Origin: Aureivirga marina
GTDB taxonomy: Bacteria; Bacteroidota; Bacteroidia; Flavobacteriales; Flavobacteriaceae
DNA: 64,000 bases
NCBI RefSeq assembly: GCF_015767265.1
Contig: NZ_JADPIB010000004.1
Span: forward strand, 310,001-374,000
Direction: 5' to 3'
Below the pieces are notes generated by a model that saw only the letters and a program-made list of their open reading frames with translations, did not search any database and was not told the DNA's origin. Shown piece after piece: positions 17,050-26,489 of this stretch. Made by a program: the position numbers and the translations under genes. Within the stretch, counting starts at the first letter, position 1; each line of letters starts with the position of its first letter.

Positions 17050-17583
17050 TTAAATAATATTGTTTAGTATAAATTCTGTTCTTTCTTCGATGTTCCCAAA
17101 AGGAACTTCTACAATTTTATAACCGATTTCTTCGTAAGCTCTTTTTAAGTGATTATGAATCGCTAATAATTGTTCGAATGATTCATATCTCTCATTGTCA
17201 GTGATATAAATTTTTTCCCAAGGCGGCATTAAAAATACTTGATCGTATTTATATTTCAAACTACTTTCTTTATAAATATCTGGATAATCAATACTGATGT
17301 AATTCATGTAAGCATGTACATCTGGAATTCCTCTGTCAAAAAATACAACAGTATCATCCGAATTTTCTGCATCAACATATTGTTGAATTCTCCCTTCTAA
17401 TAACATTTTACTGAAAAGCAGAGGATCTGTTAAAAATAACTGATCAATACCTTCTTCTTGTGCTTTCCTTGTAACTTCTCTCGAAATTTCTGGCATACAC
17501 AAATATTCTCTACGAATCAACTCTTTAAGTACAGTTGATTTTCCCGTTCCTGGTCCGCCTATGATTAATATCTTCTTTTGCAT
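17050..17583 (-). CDS. P-loop ATPase/kinase (AAA_28, NadR-like)
   Basis: 177-residue nucleotide-binding protein. Walker A GGPGTGKST lies at about residues 8-16, and VVFFDRGIPDVHAY is the Walker-B-like strand typical of the AAA_28/NadR kinase-like group (F-D-R-G-I-P-D). Substrate unknown. I use the ATG at 17583; an in-frame TTG at 17589 is part of a TATTTTTG box (17587-17594) that could be a -7 element, which would put transcription start almost at the ATG. It is directly followed by recQ (1-base gap). Confidence 0.85.
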   Translation of the reverse strand: MQKKILIIGGPGTGKSTVLKELIRREYLCMPEISREVTRKAQEEGIDQLFLTDPLLFSKMLLEGRIQQYVDAENSDDTVVFFDRGIPDVHAYMNYISIDYPDIYKESSLKYKYDQVFLMPPWEKIYITDNERYESFEQLLAIHNHLKRAYEEIGYKIVEVPFGNIEERTEFILNNII

Positions 17584-17722
17584 GTGCAAAAATAGTATAT
17601 TACTTGAATTTTTAAAGTTAAAACCAAAAAAAAGATAAAGAATCTAACGAATTTATTGATAGTGTATAATTAACATATAATATTTAAAATTAAAAATATA
17701 TTTTAATAAAATATTCACTTAC

Positions 17723-17752
17723 TTGATTTTTAATGATTAATATTTATATTTA
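17723..17752 (+). promoter_or_regulatory. Promoter of the patatin gene
   Basis: -33 TTG (17723-17725), 19-base spacer, -7 TATATTTA (17745-17752, one mismatch to TAnnTTTG), 26 bases before the ATG. Confidence 0.55.
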
Positions 17753-17778
17753 GTGTTAAAAATTTAAAAAAGTTATAA

Positions 17779-18849
17779 ATGCGAAAAATTAGAATACTAT
17801 CTATTGATGGAGGAGGAATTAGGGGAATTCTTCCAGGAGTTATCATTCAAAGACTAGAAAATATCCTTCAAGAAGTAGGAGAAGATCCAAATATTAGAAT
17901 TTCTGACATGTTCGATTTCTTTGCTGGAACAAGTACAGGTGGAATTTTAACTTTAACTTATCTGATGCCAGATTCGAATGGAAGACCAAAGTTTACAGCT
18001 GAACAAGCAGTGAATTTATATTTGGATAGGGGAGATGAAATTTTTGACGCAAGTTTACTTCAGAAAATTAAAAGTCTAAATGGTATTTCTGATGAAAAAT
18101 ATGATGCTTCAGAATTAGAAGAAGCTTTACATGATAATTTTGGAGACACCAGATTTCATGAACTTTTAAAGCCTTGTATTATTTCTTCTTATGATATTCG
18201 AAAAGGAAAACCACATTTTTTTAAACAACACAAAGCTGAGAATGATATTTTTAATTTTAAAGTGAAAGATATTGCTAGAGCAACTTCTGCTGCGCCAACT
18301 TATTTTGAAACAGCAAGAATTAAAAATGGTATTGGAACGCCTTTTCCTTTAATTGATGGAGGAATGTTCGCTAATAATCCTGCTTTAGTTGCTTATTCAG
18401 AAGCGAGAAATATGAAATTTAGTTTTGAAGATAATCCGACTGCAAAACATATGATGATCGTTTCTATAGGAACTGGTAGCTCTAGTAAAACGTATGAATA
18501 TAAAAAAGCAAAAGATTGGGGATTAGCTGGTTGGGTGAAGCCAATTATTGATATTATGATGTCTGGAAGTTCGCAAACTGTGAATTATCATTTAAAACAA
18601 ATTTTTAAAACGATAGAAGGTGAAGGAAAATATGATTATCATCGTTTGGAACCACAAATTGCTTTGGCAGAACCTGATATGGATGATGCTTCTATTAAAA
18701 ATATGACAAAATTAAAAGAAGATGCATTGAGTTATGTTGCAGATGAAAGAGTGAATCAAGAGCTTTATGCAATAGCAGCAAAACTTTTAAAATACAATAA
18801 AGAAAGTGTTGATGCTAAGAAAATAAATATAGAAAATAGAAATGATTAA
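17779..18849 (+). CDS. Patatin-like phospholipase
   Basis: A 356-residue lipid acyl hydrolase. It shows all three patatin signatures: oxyanion loop DGGGIRG (about residues 9-15), nucleophile elbow GTSTGG with the catalytic serine, and the catalytic aspartate in IDGGMFANNP. SSYDIRKGKPHFFKQH and ATSAAPTYFE are family-typical. No signal peptide or membrane anchor, so it is cytoplasmic or exported by another route. It has its own promoter and a strong terminator and converges on the ADP-ribosyltransferase gene. No CD-NTase gene is adjacent, so a CBASS (CapV) role is not supported. Confidence 0.92.
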   Translation: MRKIRILSIDGGGIRGILPGVIIQRLENILQEVGEDPNIRISDMFDFFAGTSTGGILTLTYLMPDSNGRPKFTAEQAVNLYLDRGDEIFDASLLQKIKSLNGISDEKYDASELEEALHDNFGDTRFHELLKPCIISSYDIRKGKPHFFKQHKAENDIFNFKVKDIARATSAAPTYFETARIKNGIGTPFPLIDGGMFANNPALVAYSEARNMKFSFEDNPTAKHMMIVSIGTGSSSKTYEYKKAKDWGLAGWVKPIIDIMMSGSSQTVNYHLKQIFKTIEGEGKYDYHRLEPQIALAEPDMDDASIKNMTKLKEDALSYVADERVNQELYAIAAKLLKYNKESVDAKKINIENRND

Positions 18850-18855
18850 TAAAGG

Positions 18856-18892
18856 AAAAATCACATTTGAAGAATAATCAAATGTGATTTTT
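18856..18892. terminator. Strong bidirectional terminator
   Basis: Perfect 15-bp stem aaaaatcacatttga / tcaaatgtgattttt (18856-18870 with 18878-18892), 7-base loop. It separates the patatin gene from the convergent effector gene. Confidence 0.9.
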
Positions 18893-18913
18893 ATATATTA
18901 TTTTAATATATTT

Positions 18914-21901
18914 TTAAACTTCTACACATTCAATAACATTATGAATTTTAGAAATATCACCATTTGCAGCTTGATTTGCTAATATATTTGTTACTCTAAA
19001 TTTTGTACCTGGTAAGAATAAAATTTCTCCTTCTGGATATTTAGAAAAAGGCTGAATATCTTTTCCTTTTGTTGCTGCTACTTTTAATAAATTTGGTGGA
19101 TTATTATCATTTTCTGTCATAAATTCATCTGCATCTGCTTTATTTAAAGAAGTACTTGTGAATTTACTATATGTTATAACATTTCCAACTTGGAATGCTC
19201 CAGAATCTTGTCCTCTATAAACGGTATGCGCAGAATCAGGCAAATCTCTCAAAGCATTAATTAAAGCTGCATTATGCGTTTTTCCTTCTTTCATTAATTC
19301 AGAAATACTAAAATTACCTCTTTCATGCTTTTCATTTAATTTCTCTAACTCTGGTTTGTTTTTTAAATGATGTCTAATTTTAACATTAGCAACTGGATAA
19401 GAACTTTCTCTAGTAGGGTTTTGAACCAAATATGATCCAGTGGTATATAATCCTAAAGCCATTGCAGCTGCTGGACTTGTTCGGTTTTTAGTTATATGTT
19501 GCATATAAGTTACCGTAGGTAAATTAGCATGAATTTGTTTCGTATCAAAAGAATCCACTTGATCAATTGCATCTTGAACTAAAATAAAATCATCTTTATG
19601 TGAATAATAAACTATTTCATCTGGAAACATTCCATTTTCACAAACATTATGTCTTAAAAGTGCAATTGTTAAAGGTTGAATATCATGATAAGCATAAGAA
19701 CCAGGTTCATATGGTAATCCAAAAGACTTTGAAACAGCCATAATTTCATGGAAACTATGATCATTACTTGTTAACATCCATCCTAATAAAGCCAAACGAA
19801 AATCTAATGGAGAAACAGGGTTCCCTAAGAATTTTAAAGCACGTAACATTCTATCTGTTGTTCCAGAAGGACCAGCAACAACAGGCATTTTTAATTTTTT
19901 TATCGCATGTGAAATCCATGCATTATCCATATTTGGTGTAAATCGAGTTCCACCTTCTTCCCAAGGAAGTTTTTTAGTATTATCATATAAACGTGGTGTT
20001 TGATTTCCAATTAATCTTTGGAATCGCGCATTTAAACTCATATCCTCCACACTTAAATCTTCTCTCTGTGATGCAATGAATGCTTTTTCACGATTACTTA
20101 AATGTGCACTAAATCTTCCATTTGTTAAGTCTGCATCTCTACGATTACTTCCGCTATAAATTTTTCTAAGTTCTGTTTTTAAAGCTTCTAAACTTGTTCT
20201 TTTTGTATTAGAATTATCATCTGTTTTACTTTTATTCTGTTCTAACCATTTTTCAACAAGTGGATATAAATTATTGTATTTTATCAATTTTTCATTTCCA
20301 TCTCCTGCATTGATGAAATCTCTTAATTCATTTTGCACTTTTGTAAATATACTATTGACTTTTCCAACAGCAGTTCCTTGTAATTGCGCAAGAGTGAAAT
20401 TAAAAGATTGCCAATTAAAATTATAATCATGATCTGAAGTTAATGCAGATTCATTTGCAATAGTTCTTCCTTCAGGAGAAAGCTTTTTAATAACTCCACG
20501 TTGCCCTTCTTTTAAGGCATCATCATCTGCACGATAAAAAGGATCCATTGGAGCCATATAAACATCTTTATATTTATGTGATTGTCCAGTTGCTTTTGCT
20601 CCCTTATAAATTAAATCTGAATTGAAAAATTTTTCATCATAAGAATCAATCTGATTTTTTCGTTCTTCAATTGCTGCAATTCCAGCTGGATTTATTCCTT
20701 TTAAAGCTAAATTATTTTTAGAAAGTTCCCATAAATTGAAAGAACCTTTTTGTTTGATATGATTGTCTAACATATTTTTAAATGGACCAAGCGCAGCATT
20801 GTAAAAAGCAGTCATTTTTTCACGTAAGTTACCATGATTAATTGCTGCCATTACAGTATTTACTTCTTTTCCAACAACACCAGCATATTTAGCAGAATTT
20901 CCACCAAAAACATCACCCGCTAAAGCATTATTTGCAGTTACACCCATGACATCTTTCATTTTGTTAATTGCCCCTGTTGCTGCAGTTGTCGCTCTATTAT
21001 TATTAAAAGCATAAAGCCCAAGATTCTTTTCAAATTTTACAGATTCTTTCATTAACATCGAATCATCGCTTCTTGTGGCTAATTCATTTTTTACTAATGC
21101 TAAAAGTTCTCGAATACTGGTTCTTTTAGTAACGCTATTTGCATCCACTTTTTTACTATTATCTGTTAGCCAAGTCATTCCATCAGCTTTCATTTTTTTT
21201 AATAAAGTAAGTTGTAATGCAACATTTGTTGTGTTTTGATAACTATGTAAAGCAGTTTTAATTTCTTCAAATGTACTTGTACCAAGTAAATTTCCTAACA
21301 TTCCAGAACTGGTTCCATTTATGACATGTGTATCTAAATTTCTTTGAACAACATTAGGATTTATTGGTTTATTTTTTTTCTGGATTAAATTCGTGGAGCT
21401 TTTTGAAAATTGCAAAGCTTTCGTTCCCATTACATCAGCTTCTTTTTCTAATCCAGTGTCGTCATTTAGTGGGATTTGACTTTTCAATTGTTTTGTCGGT
21501 TGAACTCGTCCTTGTTTTTGTTGTACAACATGCCAAGCTTCATGAGGTAAATGTTTTTCTTGACCTGGACCTAAATAAATATTACTTCCTTGCGCATAAG
21601 CATGTGCTTTTAATTGTGCAGGTTTTGCCGAATTTCGATGTACTTTTACATCATCCATAGCATAACCAGAAAGATTTTCAATTCCAGATTTTAAATTGTC
21701 TGGTAATCCTGTGTTATTCTTTTTTTGAATTAATGATTTATTTTCAGAATTATTTGCAACTTTTTTTAAATTATCTTGTTGTTTCGATTCTTTTCGATTG
21801 TCTTTAAACTGAAAAGTAGCATTGCTTTCTTTTTTTTGAACAACAGTATTTAAATGCTTCTTTCTAGCTTTATTTTTTTGTTGATTTTTCGATTTTAACA
21901 T
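18914..21901 (-). CDS. eCIS-type DUF4157 protein with C-terminal ADP-ribosyltransferase toxin domain
   Basis: A 995-residue candidate effector. Residues 1-65 are a Lys/Gln-rich disordered leader; 66-136 form the DUF4157 ('eCIS core') domain, including MDDVKVHRNSAKPAQLKAHA, GSNIYLGPGQ and the zincin-like motif HEAWHVVQQ (HExxH at 120-124), with LEKEAD at 151-156. The large middle (180-830) is not recognised but holds an internal duplication (244-274 and 552-582). The C-terminus has the R-S-E order of mono-ADP-ribosyltransferases: R896 in VYRGQ, S-T-S at 915-917 in KFTSTSLNKADADEF, and ExE at E957/E959 in PEGEILFLPGTKFRV. Known DUF4157 proteins associate with extracellular contractile injection systems. 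An ADP-ribosylglycohydrolase lies immediately upstream. It seems to have its own promoter at 22006-22036. Confidence 0.85.
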   Translation of the reverse strand: MLKSKNQQKNKARKKHLNTVVQKKESNATFQFKDNRKESKQQDNLKKVANNSENKSLIQKKNNTGLPDNLKSGIENLSGYAMDDVKVHRNSAKPAQLKAHAYAQGSNIYLGPGQEKHLPHEAWHVVQQKQGRVQPTKQLKSQIPLNDDTGLEKEADVMGTKALQFSKSSTNLIQKKNKPINPNVVQRNLDTHVINGTSSGMLGNLLGTSTFEEIKTALHSYQNTTNVALQLTLLKKMKADGMTWLTDNSKKVDANSVTKRTSIRELLALVKNELATRSDDSMLMKESVKFEKNLGLYAFNNNRATTAATGAINKMKDVMGVTANNALAGDVFGGNSAKYAGVVGKEVNTVMAAINHGNLREKMTAFYNAALGPFKNMLDNHIKQKGSFNLWELSKNNLALKGINPAGIAAIEERKNQIDSYDEKFFNSDLIYKGAKATGQSHKYKDVYMAPMDPFYRADDDALKEGQRGVIKKLSPEGRTIANESALTSDHDYNFNWQSFNFTLAQLQGTAVGKVNSIFTKVQNELRDFINAGDGNEKLIKYNNLYPLVEKWLEQNKSKTDDNSNTKRTSLEALKTELRKIYSGSNRRDADLTNGRFSAHLSNREKAFIASQREDLSVEDMSLNARFQRLIGNQTPRLYDNTKKLPWEEGGTRFTPNMDNAWISHAIKKLKMPVVAGPSGTTDRMLRALKFLGNPVSPLDFRLALLGWMLTSNDHSFHEIMAVSKSFGLPYEPGSYAYHDIQPLTIALLRHNVCENGMFPDEIVYYSHKDDFILVQDAIDQVDSFDTKQIHANLPTVTYMQHITKNRTSPAAAMALGLYTTGSYLVQNPTRESSYPVANVKIRHHLKNKPELEKLNEKHERGNFSISELMKEGKTHNAALINALRDLPDSAHTVYRGQDSGAFQVGNVITYSKFTSTSLNKADADEFMTENDNNPPNLLKVAATKGKDIQPFSKYPEGEILFLPGTKFRVTNILANQAANGDISKIHNVIECVEV

Positions 21902-22005
21902 TGCCCTTTCTATGTTTGAATTATTAAGATAATAACGAAAAATGGATGAATCTTAGTGTTGTAATTGTTTTATTCGTAATATTTTATAATAAAAATATTT
22001 AAAAT

Positions 22006-22036
22006 TAAATATAACAACTAAAAAAGAACTTCGCAA
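22006..22036 (-). promoter_or_regulatory. Candidate promoter of the ADP-ribosyltransferase effector
   Basis: Minus strand -33 TTG (22034-22036, within TTTTTG), 20-base spacer, -7 TATATTTA (22006-22013). It would give a leader of about 100 bases and let the effector be expressed separately from the upstream hydrolase. Confidence 0.45.
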
Positions 22037-22068
22037 AAATCACCTAAAAATAATAATTTTTCTAAAGT

Positions 22069-22926
22069 TTATTTTACCAATTTATATTGTGTGATTTTAG
22101 ATGCTATTTTTTTGTCGAGAATGATTAAATAATCTTTTCCAAAAGTTTCATTTTCCAATTCATCATAAAGAAAACGAGGTAAATTATTTGTAATAGATTT
22201 ATCTTGACTTGAAATTGCTAAAACCAAGGAAGCAACAGTGTCTACATCTCCACCAAAATTGATAGCCATTTGTAATCGTTCTTTTAGATTTAAATCACTT
22301 ACTAATAAAGATAAAACTGCTTCGACAGATGCAATTCCAGACATGGAAACATTTCCTTGCCATTTTCCTTTCCAATTAGCTTTTTGAAAATCATTTAAAT
22401 ATGTTAATAAATCATTTTTCTGCCCTTTTTCATATATAAAAAAATGATTTGCTAAAGCAATTGCATTTGCGGATAAAATTCCTTCTTCTGAATTATGTGT
22501 AAGTTTGGCTTGTAAAGTATTTTTAGTTAAAACTTCTTCTTCAGTTGGAAAAACTCCTAGAATATAAGAACGCATTGCTGCTCCATTTCTCGTACTTGTA
22601 TTTTGAATTTTTTCCAGAAATTCTTGACCATTTTTGATTTCCGTTAAAAAAGAATAAAATCGTTTAGCATATCCTTTTCTTGGATTTCTTTGAAAGGAAT
22701 TTACAAATGAATTGGCAATATTTAATTCAGTCCAATCACTATCAGAAAGTATTAATTCGGCCAAAGCTAAAGTCATTTGTGTGTCATCTGTATAGTTTCC
22801 TTTTAATTCATTATAAAGTGGATGATTTTCATAATTTGTGATATTATTTTTTAATTGAATTTTTTTGAAATCTGCAAATTCAAATCCAGCTCCATAAGCA
22901 TCTCCAATAGCTCCTTCTAAAATCAT
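22069..22926 (-). CDS. ADP-ribosylglycohydrolase family protein, probable antidote of the adjacent toxin
   Basis: 285 residues of the ARH/DraG fold, which removes ADP-ribose from proteins. Metal-binding motifs are intact: GDAYGAGFE at 8-16, TDDTQM at 46-51 and GGDVDTVAS at 225-233 (Asp-x-Asp-Thr). The start is set at 22926 (MILEGAIGDAYG, as in the family); an ATG 33 bases further upstream lies before the promoter box. It is encoded directly upstream of the ADP-ribosyltransferase effector on the same strand, with a 167-base gap. Known precedent: Tri1-type immunity proteins of T6SS toxin Tre1 are ADP-ribosylhydrolases. Antidote function here is inference; a general housekeeping ADP-ribosylhydrolase is the alternative. 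Confidence 0.87.
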   Translation of the reverse strand: MILEGAIGDAYGAGFEFADFKKIQLKNNITNYENHPLYNELKGNYTDDTQMTLALAELILSDSDWTELNIANSFVNSFQRNPRKGYAKRFYSFLTEIKNGQEFLEKIQNTSTRNGAAMRSYILGVFPTEEEVLTKNTLQAKLTHNSEEGILSANAIALANHFFIYEKGQKNDLLTYLNDFQKANWKGKWQGNVSMSGIASVEAVLSLLVSDLNLKERLQMAINFGGDVDTVASLVLAISSQDKSITNNLPRFLYDELENETFGKDYLIILDKKIASKITQYKLVK

Positions 22927-22945
22927 AGTTTTAAATTTTTGTTTA

Positions 22946-22974
22946 AAAATATAAAACATAACACTTTTACCAAA
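22946..22974 (-). promoter_or_regulatory. Promoter of the ADP-ribosylglycohydrolase gene
   Basis: Minus strand -33 TTTG (22971-22974), 17-base spacer, -7 TATATTTT (22946-22953). Its position supports the ATG at 22926 and excludes the one at 22959. Confidence 0.5.
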
Positions 22975-22975
22975 T

Positions 22976-23010
22976 AAAAAAGCGACTGTAAATAAATACA
23001 GCCGCTTTTT
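22976..23010 (-). terminator. Intrinsic terminator of secA
   Basis: Minus strand stem AAAAAGCGGCTGTA / TACAGTCGCTTTTT with one mismatch and a 6-base loop, ending in a T run. Found 20 bases after the secA stop. Confidence 0.8.
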
Positions 23011-23029
23011 ACTTTATAGAAAAAATAAA

Positions 23030-26000
23030 TTATTCGTTATCAACAATAACCCAAGTTCCAGCTTCAATTAGCGGAATAGCTTGTTTATATTTTACTTCTT
23101 TGTTTTCTCCTGTTTGAACATTTTTGATAGTAACTCTTTCATTTCTACCAATTTTCTTTTCAGAACGAATTACAGTTTCAATTGGCTCAGGCTCTTGTGT
23201 TTGATTTGTTACAGGAGCACTTTGTTGCGCTTTAGAAGGATCTTGATATTCTTCTTTAGAAGCTTGTACTTGTTCTGGAGCTTGTTCTTTTGCTTGAGAA
23301 ACTTGATCTGGGTTTGGAGCAGGTAATTCTCCTTTAAATAAGAATGAAAGTAAGTCTTTATTTACTTTATCTAACATTCCACGGAATAATTTGAAAGATT
23401 CAAATTTGTAAATTAAAAGTGGATCTTTTTGCTCATATTGTGCATTTCGAACCGTTTGTTTTAATTCATCCATTTGACGTAAATGATCTTTCCAAGCATC
23501 ATCAATAAGAGCTAAAGAAATGTTTTTCTCAAAATCAAGAATTAATTTCTTACCATTTGATTCATATGCTTCTTTAAGATTTGTTACAACATCTAATTTC
23601 TTAATTCCATCAGTAAAAGGAACTACAATTCTTTCAAAACGATCACTTTGAGTTTCATAAACATGTTTGATCACTGGGAAAGCAGTTTCAGCTGCACGTT
23701 CCATTTTATCAGTATAATGTTTATAAACAGATTGGTAAAGTTTATCAATTAAATCTTGTGGATTTCCTTTTTCAAATTCTTCTTTTGAAATTGGAGAAGG
23801 CATAGAAGTAATGCGGATTAATTCCAATTCAAATGTTTCATAATCATTACTTACTTTGTTATCATTAACTAAAGAATCACAAGTATCATAAATCATATTT
23901 ACAATATCCAATTGAAGTCTTTCTCCATATAAAGCATGACGTCTTCTTTTGTAAATTACTTCACGTTGTGAATTCATTACATCATCATACTCGATTAAGT
24001 GTTTACGAACACCAAAGTTATTTTCTTCAACTTTTTTCTGCGCTCTTTCGATAGATTTACTAATCATTGAATGTTGAATTACTTCACCATCTTTATGACC
24101 CATTCTATCCATCATTTTTGCAATTCTATCTGAACCGAATTTACGCATTAAATCATCTTCTAGAGAAACATAGAATTGAGAAGAACCAACATCACCTTGA
24201 CGACCAGCACGACCACGTAACTGTCTATCAACACGACGAGAATCATGTCTTTCTGTTCCAATAATTGCTAAACCTCCAGCAGCTTTTACTTCTTCAGATA
24301 ATTTAATATCCGTTCCACGACCTGCCATATTTGTTGCAATTGTTACAACTCCAGATTTTCCAGCTTCTGTAACAATATCAGCCTCTTTTTTGTGTAATTT
24401 GGCATTCAGTACGTTGTGTGGAATTTTACGAAGTGTAAGCATTCTAGAAAGTAATTCCGAAATTTCTACGTTTGTTGTACCAACAAGAACTGGTCTGTTT
24501 TGTTTTACAAATCGCTCAATTTCTTCAATTACAGCATTGTATTTTTCTCTAGTAGTTTTATAAACTAAATCTTGTCTATCATCACGTGCAATAGGTCTAT
24601 TTGTAGGAATTTCTACAACATCTAATTTATAGATTTCCCAGAATTCTCCTGCTTCTGTAATCGCTGTTCCTGTCATTCCTGAAAGTTTACGATACATACG
24701 GAAATAATTCTGTAAAGTTACAGTTGCATATGTTTGTGTAGCAGCTTCAATTTTTACATTTTCTTTTGCTTCTAAAGCTTGGTGTAATCCATCTGAGTAA
24801 CGACGACCATCCATGATACGTCCAGTTTGCTCATCAACGATTTTTACCTTATCATCCATTACCACATATTCAACATTCTTTTCAAATAAAGTATATGCTT
24901 TTAATAATTGATTTAAACTATGGATTCTTTCACTTTTAATGCTGAAGTTTCTGTATAATTCTTCTTTTTTAGCTACTTTTTCTTCTGTAGTAATATCTAA
25001 TTTATCAATTTCTCCAACTTCCACACCTAAATTTGGAAGAATAAAGAAATCTTTGTCATTACTCATTCCAGATAAATATTCAATACCTTTATCCGTTAAG
25101 TCAATTGCATTAGATTTTTCATCAATAGTGAAATATAATTCCTTATCAATTTTAGGCATTTCACGATTGTTATCTTGCATATAGAAGTTTTCCGTCTTTT
25201 GAAGTAATTGTTTCATTCCTTCTTGACTTAAAAACTTTATTAAAGCTTTATTTTTAGGTAAACCTCTATAAGATCTAAATAATAAGAAAGCTCCTTCTTT
25301 TGTATCACCTTCTTTAATTTTTTTCTTCGCTTCAGAGAAAATACCTTGTAAATATTGACGTTGTTTGCTAACAATACTTTCAATAACAGGTTTTAACTCA
25401 TTAAATTCATGACGATCACCCATTGGAGTAGGACCAGAGATAATCAAAGGTGTTCTTGCATCATCTACTAATACAGAATCTACCTCATCAATAATTGCAT
25501 AATTATGTTCTCTTTGAACTAATTCTTCTGGATTACGAGCCATATTGTCACGTAAATAATCGAAACCAAATTCGTTATTTGTTCCATAAACAATATCACT
25601 ATTATAAGCTTTTCTTCTTTCTTCAGAATTAGGTTGGTGTTTGTCAATACAGTCGATTGTTAAACCATGAAATTCGAAGATTGGTGCCATCCAAGCAGAA
25701 TCACGTTTTGCTAGATAATCATTCACTGTAACCACATGAACACCTCGACCAGTTAATGCATTTAAATAGATTGGCAAAGTTGCTACAAGCGTTTTACCTT
25801 CTCCTGTCATCATCTCAGCGATTTTACCTTGATGAAGAACAGATCCACCAATTATCTGCACATCATAATGAACCATGTCCCAAGTAACTGCTTTTCCAGC
25901 AGCATCCCATGAATTATTCCAAATAGCTTTATCACCATCTAAATTTACATGCTCATTTATTGCAGAAAGTTCTCTATCAAATGGCGTAGCAGTAACTTCT

Positions 26001-26383
26001 ACTGTTTCATTATTTGTAAAACGTCTTCCAGTCTCTTTTAAAACTGCAAAAGCAGCTGGTAAAATGTCCAATAAAACCCCTTCTGAAGCTTCATAAGATG
26101 CATCTTTTAATTTATCGATTTCTCCATAAATTACCTCTTTTCTATCAATATCAGCATTTTCACTTTCTTGTTCTAATTTTGTGATATCTGTTTCAAAAGG
26201 ATTGATGGCATCCTGAATTTGCTTTTTAAATTCTAATGTTTTAGCTCTCAGTTCATCATTTGAAATATTGATCAAATTCTTTTCATAAGCCAAAACTTTA
26301 TCAACAAAAGGTTGTAAAGCTTTAAGGTCTTTTGTTTTCTTATCCCCTACAAAAGCTTTTAATATGGTATTAAGTAAGCTCAT
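23030..26383 (-). CDS. secA: Preprotein translocase ATPase SecA
   Basis: The Sec motor that pushes unfolded proteins through SecYEG. 1117 residues, longer than the 901 of E. coli as is usual for Bacteroidota. Helicase motifs are intact: MTGEGKTLVATLPIYLNAL (Walker A), VDSVLVDDARTPLIISGP (DEVD region), TNMAGRGTDIKL and DRQLRGRAGRQGDVGSSQF (motif VI). An acidic/Gln-rich linker (QAKEQAPEQVQASKEE) precedes a short conserved C-terminus. The zinc-binding SecB-docking tail of proteobacterial SecA is absent. Monocistronic by its terminator. Confidence 0.98.
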   Translation of the reverse strand: MSLLNTILKAFVGDKKTKDLKALQPFVDKVLAYEKNLINISNDELRAKTLEFKKQIQDAINPFETDITKLEQESENADIDRKEVIYGEIDKLKDASYEASEGVLLDILPAAFAVLKETGRRFTNNETVEVTATPFDRELSAINEHVNLDGDKAIWNNSWDAAGKAVTWDMVHYDVQIIGGSVLHQGKIAEMMTGEGKTLVATLPIYLNALTGRGVHVVTVNDYLAKRDSAWMAPIFEFHGLTIDCIDKHQPNSEERRKAYNSDIVYGTNNEFGFDYLRDNMARNPEELVQREHNYAIIDEVDSVLVDDARTPLIISGPTPMGDRHEFNELKPVIESIVSKQRQYLQGIFSEAKKKIKEGDTKEGAFLLFRSYRGLPKNKALIKFLSQEGMKQLLQKTENFYMQDNNREMPKIDKELYFTIDEKSNAIDLTDKGIEYLSGMSNDKDFFILPNLGVEVGEIDKLDITTEEKVAKKEELYRNFSIKSERIHSLNQLLKAYTLFEKNVEYVVMDDKVKIVDEQTGRIMDGRRYSDGLHQALEAKENVKIEAATQTYATVTLQNYFRMYRKLSGMTGTAITEAGEFWEIYKLDVVEIPTNRPIARDDRQDLVYKTTREKYNAVIEEIERFVKQNRPVLVGTTNVEISELLSRMLTLRKIPHNVLNAKLHKKEADIVTEAGKSGVVTIATNMAGRGTDIKLSEEVKAAGGLAIIGTERHDSRRVDRQLRGRAGRQGDVGSSQFYVSLEDDLMRKFGSDRIAKMMDRMGHKDGEVIQHSMISKSIERAQKKVEENNFGVRKHLIEYDDVMNSQREVIYKRRRHALYGERLQLDIVNMIYDTCDSLVNDNKVSNDYETFELELIRITSMPSPISKEEFEKGNPQDLIDKLYQSVYKHYTDKMERAAETAFPVIKHVYETQSDRFERIVVPFTDGIKKLDVVTNLKEAYESNGKKLILDFEKNISLALIDDAWKDHLRQMDELKQTVRNAQYEQKDPLLIYKFESFKLFRGMLDKVNKDLLSFLFKGELPAPNPDQVSQAKEQAPEQVQASKEEYQDPSKAQQSAPVTNQTQEPEPIETVIRSEKKIGRNERVTIKNVQTGENKEVKYKQAIPLIEAGTWVIVDNE

Positions 26384-26446
26384 ATCTAGTTTTTCTTATT
26401 TTATTAATTTTCATAAGTCATTTTTATTAATAACTTAAAATAAAAA

Positions 26447-26471
26447 AAGTCTCAGTTTTAAATTGAGACTC
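26447..26471 (-). terminator. Terminator of the DUF2795 gene
   Basis: Stem agtctca / tgagact (26448-26454 with 26464-26470) followed on the minus strand by a run of seven T. Confidence 0.7.
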
Positions 26472-26489
26472 TTCTTTTTGCTTTTCTGT

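Noticed and set aside
17779-18849. Patatin as a CBASS effector (CapV)
   Set aside because: No CD-NTase or ancillary CBASS gene is adjacent; the gene has its own promoter and terminator and neighbours of unrelated type.
17779-21901. Patatin and ADP-ribosyltransferase genes as one functional unit
   Set aside because: They are convergent and separated by a strong bidirectional terminator, so proximity alone is weak evidence.
22927-22959. Upstream ATG for the ADP-ribosylglycohydrolase
   Set aside because: It lies upstream of the -7 box at 22946-22953 and would add 11 residues (MFYIFKQKFKT) that are not part of the family.
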